A stretch of 64,000 nt of DNA from Nitrososphaerales archaeon (GTDB taxonomy: Archaea; Thermoproteota; Nitrososphaeria; Nitrososphaerales; Gagatemarchaeaceae), in assembly GCA_014874415.1 (NCBI GenBank), contig JACWAI010000015.1:1-64000 (forward strand), written 5' to 3'. The translations under genes were made by a program, and so were the position numbers. The notes below the pieces were generated by a model. It searched no databases. It saw nothing but the letters and a program-made list of their open reading frames with translations, and was not told the DNA's origin. Shown piece by piece: positions 63,127 to 64,000 of the stretch (position 1 is the first letter of the stretch; the number at the start of each line of letters is the position of its first letter).

Positions 63127-64000
63127 TGGATGCGAAAGAGAAGTGTGGAGTCTTCGCTGCGCATTCGGCGTCGGGCAGGGACGTCCTCCCCAAGATCCTC
63201 GGCGGCCTCGAGGCCCTGCAGCACAGGGGACAGGAATCCTGGGGCGTCGCCGCCCATGGGAAGCCTGTGTTCAGGAAGATGGGCCTCGTGGTCAACTGGT
63301 CCGTTCACTCCAGAAGGCTCTCTTCTTACAAGAGCCCTTCGGGGATAGGCCATGTAAGATACTCGACGAAAGGCAGGTCGATCCTCGGCAACGCCCAGCC
63401 CATGGAAATCGGGTCGGAGTTCTGCATCGCGCACAATGGGAACCTTGTGAACGCCGAACAGCTCGCAACCCCGGTTGTGGGGGAGTTCGGGCAAACGTGT
63501 GAGACAGACACGCAGGCGGCCGGCTACCGGCTCCTTCACCATCTGAACGAGGGGAACGACATGTTCCAAGCGTTCCAGAAGCTGTCAGGTGAGATCGTAG
63601 GCGCGTATTGTTTCGCGATACTCGACAGGCGCGGCGAGGTCTTCGCGGTGAGAGACCCTCGCGGATACAGGCCCCTGAGCCTGGGCTGGCACGAGCCCTC
63701 CGAGACCTACATCGCCGCCTCTGAGAGCTGTGCGTTGGAGGCGGTCGACGCAAAGTTCGTGAGAGACATCGAACCCGGCGAGATGGTCAGGCTAGGCGGG
63801 CCGAACAGGACACTCGAGTCTTTCAGGTTCGCTCCCAAGATGGAACCAGCACACTGTTCCTTCGAGTACACATACTTCGCCCATCCCTCGTCCAGGATAA
63901 GCGGGGTGAGCGTCTACGAAGCGAGGAAGAATGTCGGCAGGATTCTCTCAAGGAAGATGAAGACGAAGGGAGACGTCGTAATCCCTGTCCCCGACTCCGC
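63126..64000 (+). CDS. purF: Amidophosphoribosyltransferase, N-terminal part (cut by the window end)
   Basis: From ATG 63126 the frame is open to the edge (291 residues). MDAKEKCGVFAAHS shows a short propeptide before Cys7, the Ntn nucleophile exposed by cleavage. EALQHRGQESWGVAAH, GHVRYSTKGRS, EFCIAHNGNLVNAEQL and ETDTQAAGYRLLHHLN follow the glutaminase domain, then FAVRDPRGYRPLSLG. The PRPP-binding half begins near the edge (EYTYFAHPSSRISGVSVYEA). It starts purine synthesis from PRPP and glutamine. Confidence 0.93.
   Translation, partial: MDAKEKCGVFAAHSASGRDVLPKILGGLEALQHRGQESWGVAAHGKPVFRKMGLVVNWSVHSRRLSSYKSPSGIGHVRYSTKGRSILGNAQPMEIGSEFCIAHNGNLVNAEQLATPVVGEFGQTCETDTQAAGYRLLHHLNEGNDMFQAFQKLSGEIVGAYCFAILDRRGEVFAVRDPRGYRPLSLGWHEPSETYIAASESCALEAVDAKFVRDIEPGEMVRLGGPNRTLESFRFAPKMEPAHCSFEYTYFAHPSSRISGVSVYEARKNVGRILSRKMKTKGDVVIPVPDS

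Noticed and set aside
1-64000. CRISPR array or rRNA operon
   Set aside because: No regularly spaced repeats of 24-40 bases and no rRNA-like stretches are seen.

Overview
The window is GC-rich archaeal chromosome. The archaeal signs are an aRF1-type release factor, Alba, archaeal-type UMP kinase, ValRS of the archaeal type, PurS/PurQ/PurL split FGAM synthase, UPF0147, a p27-autoantigen-like protein, RPA, a SWIM (Sws1-like) protein, intron-bearing tRNAs, and many TATA boxes about 20-30 bases before ATG/GTG/TTG starts, which suggests leaderless transcripts. The gene mix (Etf beside an HdrD/GlcF-like Fe-S protein, complete PurH, QueT-QueC, multiple non-canonical tRNA introns, primase with a PriX-like part) fits a lineage near Thaumarchaeota/Thermoproteota; that placement is inference. 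No rRNA or CRISPR array is seen. || Layout. 0-2 kb: end of a CCG-domain Fe-S oxidoreductase, then etfA-etfB (electron transfer to a quinone or heterodisulfide-type partner). 2-6.6 kb: Cys-rich small proteins, a 39-residue C2H2 finger, a PEP-mutase/isocitrate-lyase family enzyme, a CNNM-CBS membrane protein and pyrH. 6.7-9.5 kb: aRF1 interrupted by a 529-residue intein directly after the catalytic GGQ. 9.5-12.2 kb: a secreted DUF4382-type protein, a membrane wHTH, a HicB-DinB fusion cut by one amber codon, and a PIWI remnant. 12.2-24.8 kb: a probable integrated element. It carries a PriL-like primase subunit with a PriX-like C-terminus, a YchF-type GTPase, and a compact minus-strand block of about seven genes: degenerate HerA-like NTPase, RecA-like ATPase, two membrane proteins, a frameshifted HerA/FtsK-type ATPase, a disordered protein and an orphan. 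A class II tRNA 3' fragment with small repeats lies at one end and a second primase-tail remnant at the other. || 25-36 kb: aldo/keto reductases, queT-queC (archaeosine precursor supply), valS, a repair cluster (SWIM protein, Dpo4-type polymerase, methyltransferase), an ABC exporter and tRNAs. 36-47 kb: alba, a class III aminotransferase, RPA, three tRNAs (two with introns), surface proteins and a TnpB-only IS200/IS605-type element. 47.5-51.3 kb: an overlapping four-gene minus-strand operon, RadA-like protein (no P-loop lysine), two paralogous 88-89 residue helical proteins and a divergent family B DNA polymerase. It looks like an archaeal counterpart of a mutagenic or accessory polymerase cassette (inference). 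51.4-56.8 kb: tRNA-Leu, a frameshifted nitrilase, ACT-V4R protein, small zinc proteins, a peroxiredoxin and an IscA-like protein. 56.9-64 kb: de novo purine synthesis, purD, purH (opposite strand), then overlapping purS-purQ-purL-purF, with purF running off the end. || Several apparently broken reading frames (3.2, 18.6, 36.8 and 52.1 kb) sit at or near short homopolymers, so consensus errors must be excluded before calling pseudogenes. The only gene-free stretch over 300 bases (24508-24824) holds the primase-tail remnant.
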